From Rhodospirillales bacterium (lineage in GTDB: Bacteria; Pseudomonadota; Alphaproteobacteria; ATCC43930; CGMCC-115725), in NCBI GenBank assembly GCA_015654725.1, contig JAATGI010000369.1, forward strand, positions 1 through 5,948: 5,948 bases of DNA. Reading direction: 5' to 3'. Each line of letters starts with the position of its first letter. Within the stretch, counting starts at the first letter, position 1. Position numbers and translations under genes: made by a program. Shown piece by piece: positions 5,399 through 5,948 of this stretch. The notes under the pieces were generated by a model that made no database searches, was not told the origin of the DNA, and was given only the letters and a program-made list of their open reading frames with translations.

Positions 5399-5926
5399 CT
5401 AGCTACGCGACGGCGAACCCTTGTGGCCGTAGCTCTGGAACACCTGGTCGGCGACCTTCTTCTGCGAATCGGACATCGAATCGTAAAGCGTCTCGAAGGA
5501 CGAGGTCAGGTTCTTCAACCCGTCGACATGGGCCTGGGCGAAGTCGCCATAGGCCTTCAAGTCTTGCACCGCGGTCATGCTTTGCGGCGCCTCGGTGGTT
5601 TTTTCCGCGGTCAGCTTTTGCATGGCGGCGGCATTTTCACGCATCGCCTGGGCGACGCCGTTCCAATTCGATTCCTCGGCGGGCGTGATCTTCAACGCGG
5701 TGTGAAGGCTGTCGATGCGCTGCTCGACGGTTTCCGCCTTGGTCGCGGTGGCGTCGGCCGCGGCTTGGCTCTTGTTCTGCGCCACCTGAAACGGCGCGTG
5801 GGTGGCGCTATCGGCCCGGGCCGCGGTCAGCGGCACGGCCAGGAACGTGGCGCCCATCAGCGCCGCGATCGCGACCGAGCGCGCCAACGGCGCGGACATG
5901 GCGAACGGGTGGGAGAGAGATGACAT
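5399..5926 (-). CDS. Periplasmic LTXXQ/Spy-like protein, 175 residues
   Basis: The likely role is that of a small periplasmic helical protein related to the Spy/CpxP (LTXXQ motif) family, whose characterised members are envelope-stress chaperones or sensors. The N-terminus has a signal peptide (hydrophobic SVAIAALMGATFLAVPLTAA, cleavage near ARA|DS at 38-39). The mature region is Ala/Gln/Lys-rich and helical. RIDSLHTALKITPAEESNW (70-88) followed by AMRENAAAMQKL is the typical LTXXQ-type helical hairpin, and MSDSQKKVADQVF (151-163) is a degenerate second motif. The mature protein has no cysteine. The start at 5926 is preferred because AAAGGG lies seven bases upstream; the in-frame ATG at 5899 has no such site. 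The promoter would lie beyond the window edge. The gene probably leads a unit with the His/Gly/Tyr-rich gene, although the hairpin between them may separate their expression. Family placement is by motif resemblance only. Confidence 0.82.
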   Translation of the reverse strand: MSSLSHPFAMSAPLARSVAIAALMGATFLAVPLTAARADSATHAPFQVAQNKSQAAADATATKAETVEQRIDSLHTALKITPAEESNWNGVAQAMRENAAAMQKLTAEKTTEAPQSMTAVQDLKAYGDFAQAHVDGLKNLTSSFETLYDSMSDSQKKVADQVFQSYGHKGSPSRS

Positions 5927-5948
5927 GGGGGTGCCCTTTTCTGAAGTT

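Noticed and set aside
5423..5923. 166-codon plus-strand frame
   Set aside because: The minus-strand reading has a signal peptide, LTXXQ-like helices and a ribosome binding site; the plus frame is Gly/Arg/His-rich without motifs.

Overview
The window is GC-rich DNA with compact gene spacing. The protein styles fit an alphaproteobacterium, most likely of the order Hyphomicrobiales (Bradyrhizobium/Methylocystis-like). That assignment rests on composition and remembered family resemblance, not on a search. No rRNA, tRNA, CRISPR array, insertion sequence or phage gene was seen.

Layout. Positions 1-150 (+) are the last 49 codons of phosphoglucomutase (pgm), cut off by the window edge. Convergent to it is a two-gene minus-strand unit: a 173-residue single-pass membrane protein of unknown function (866-345), then a 53-residue polar protein (334-173) whose Shine-Dalgarno overlaps the stop of the first. 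A 300-base gap (867-1166) separates this unit from a plus-strand set: a small secreted helical protein (1167-1568), a 791-residue P-type ATPase of the proton-pumping P3A type (1640-4015), and a PPK2-family polyphosphate kinase (4050-4919). A strong GC hairpin at 4953-4978 ends this set and probably serves both strands. Beyond it, on the minus strand, are a His/Gly/Tyr-rich secreted protein (5341-5003) and a Spy/LTXXQ-like periplasmic protein (5926-5399), separated by 57 bases that hold a perfect hairpin.

How the genes may work together. The ATPase and the PPK2 lie 34 bases apart with no terminator between them. The pump spends ATP to export protons; PPK2 enzymes can regenerate nucleotide from polyphosphate. 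The flanking genes encode small exported proteins, one of a type linked to envelope-stress chaperones. Inference: the region is an acid, envelope or energy-stress cluster in which stored polyphosphate may support proton extrusion. This is an economical reading of the gene order, not something the sequence proves.

Novelty. I see no clear new defence, mobile or RNA system. The most worthwhile items are the proton pump-PPK2 pairing, the uncharacterised membrane protein/small protein pair, and the short palindromes next to start codons or between genes.
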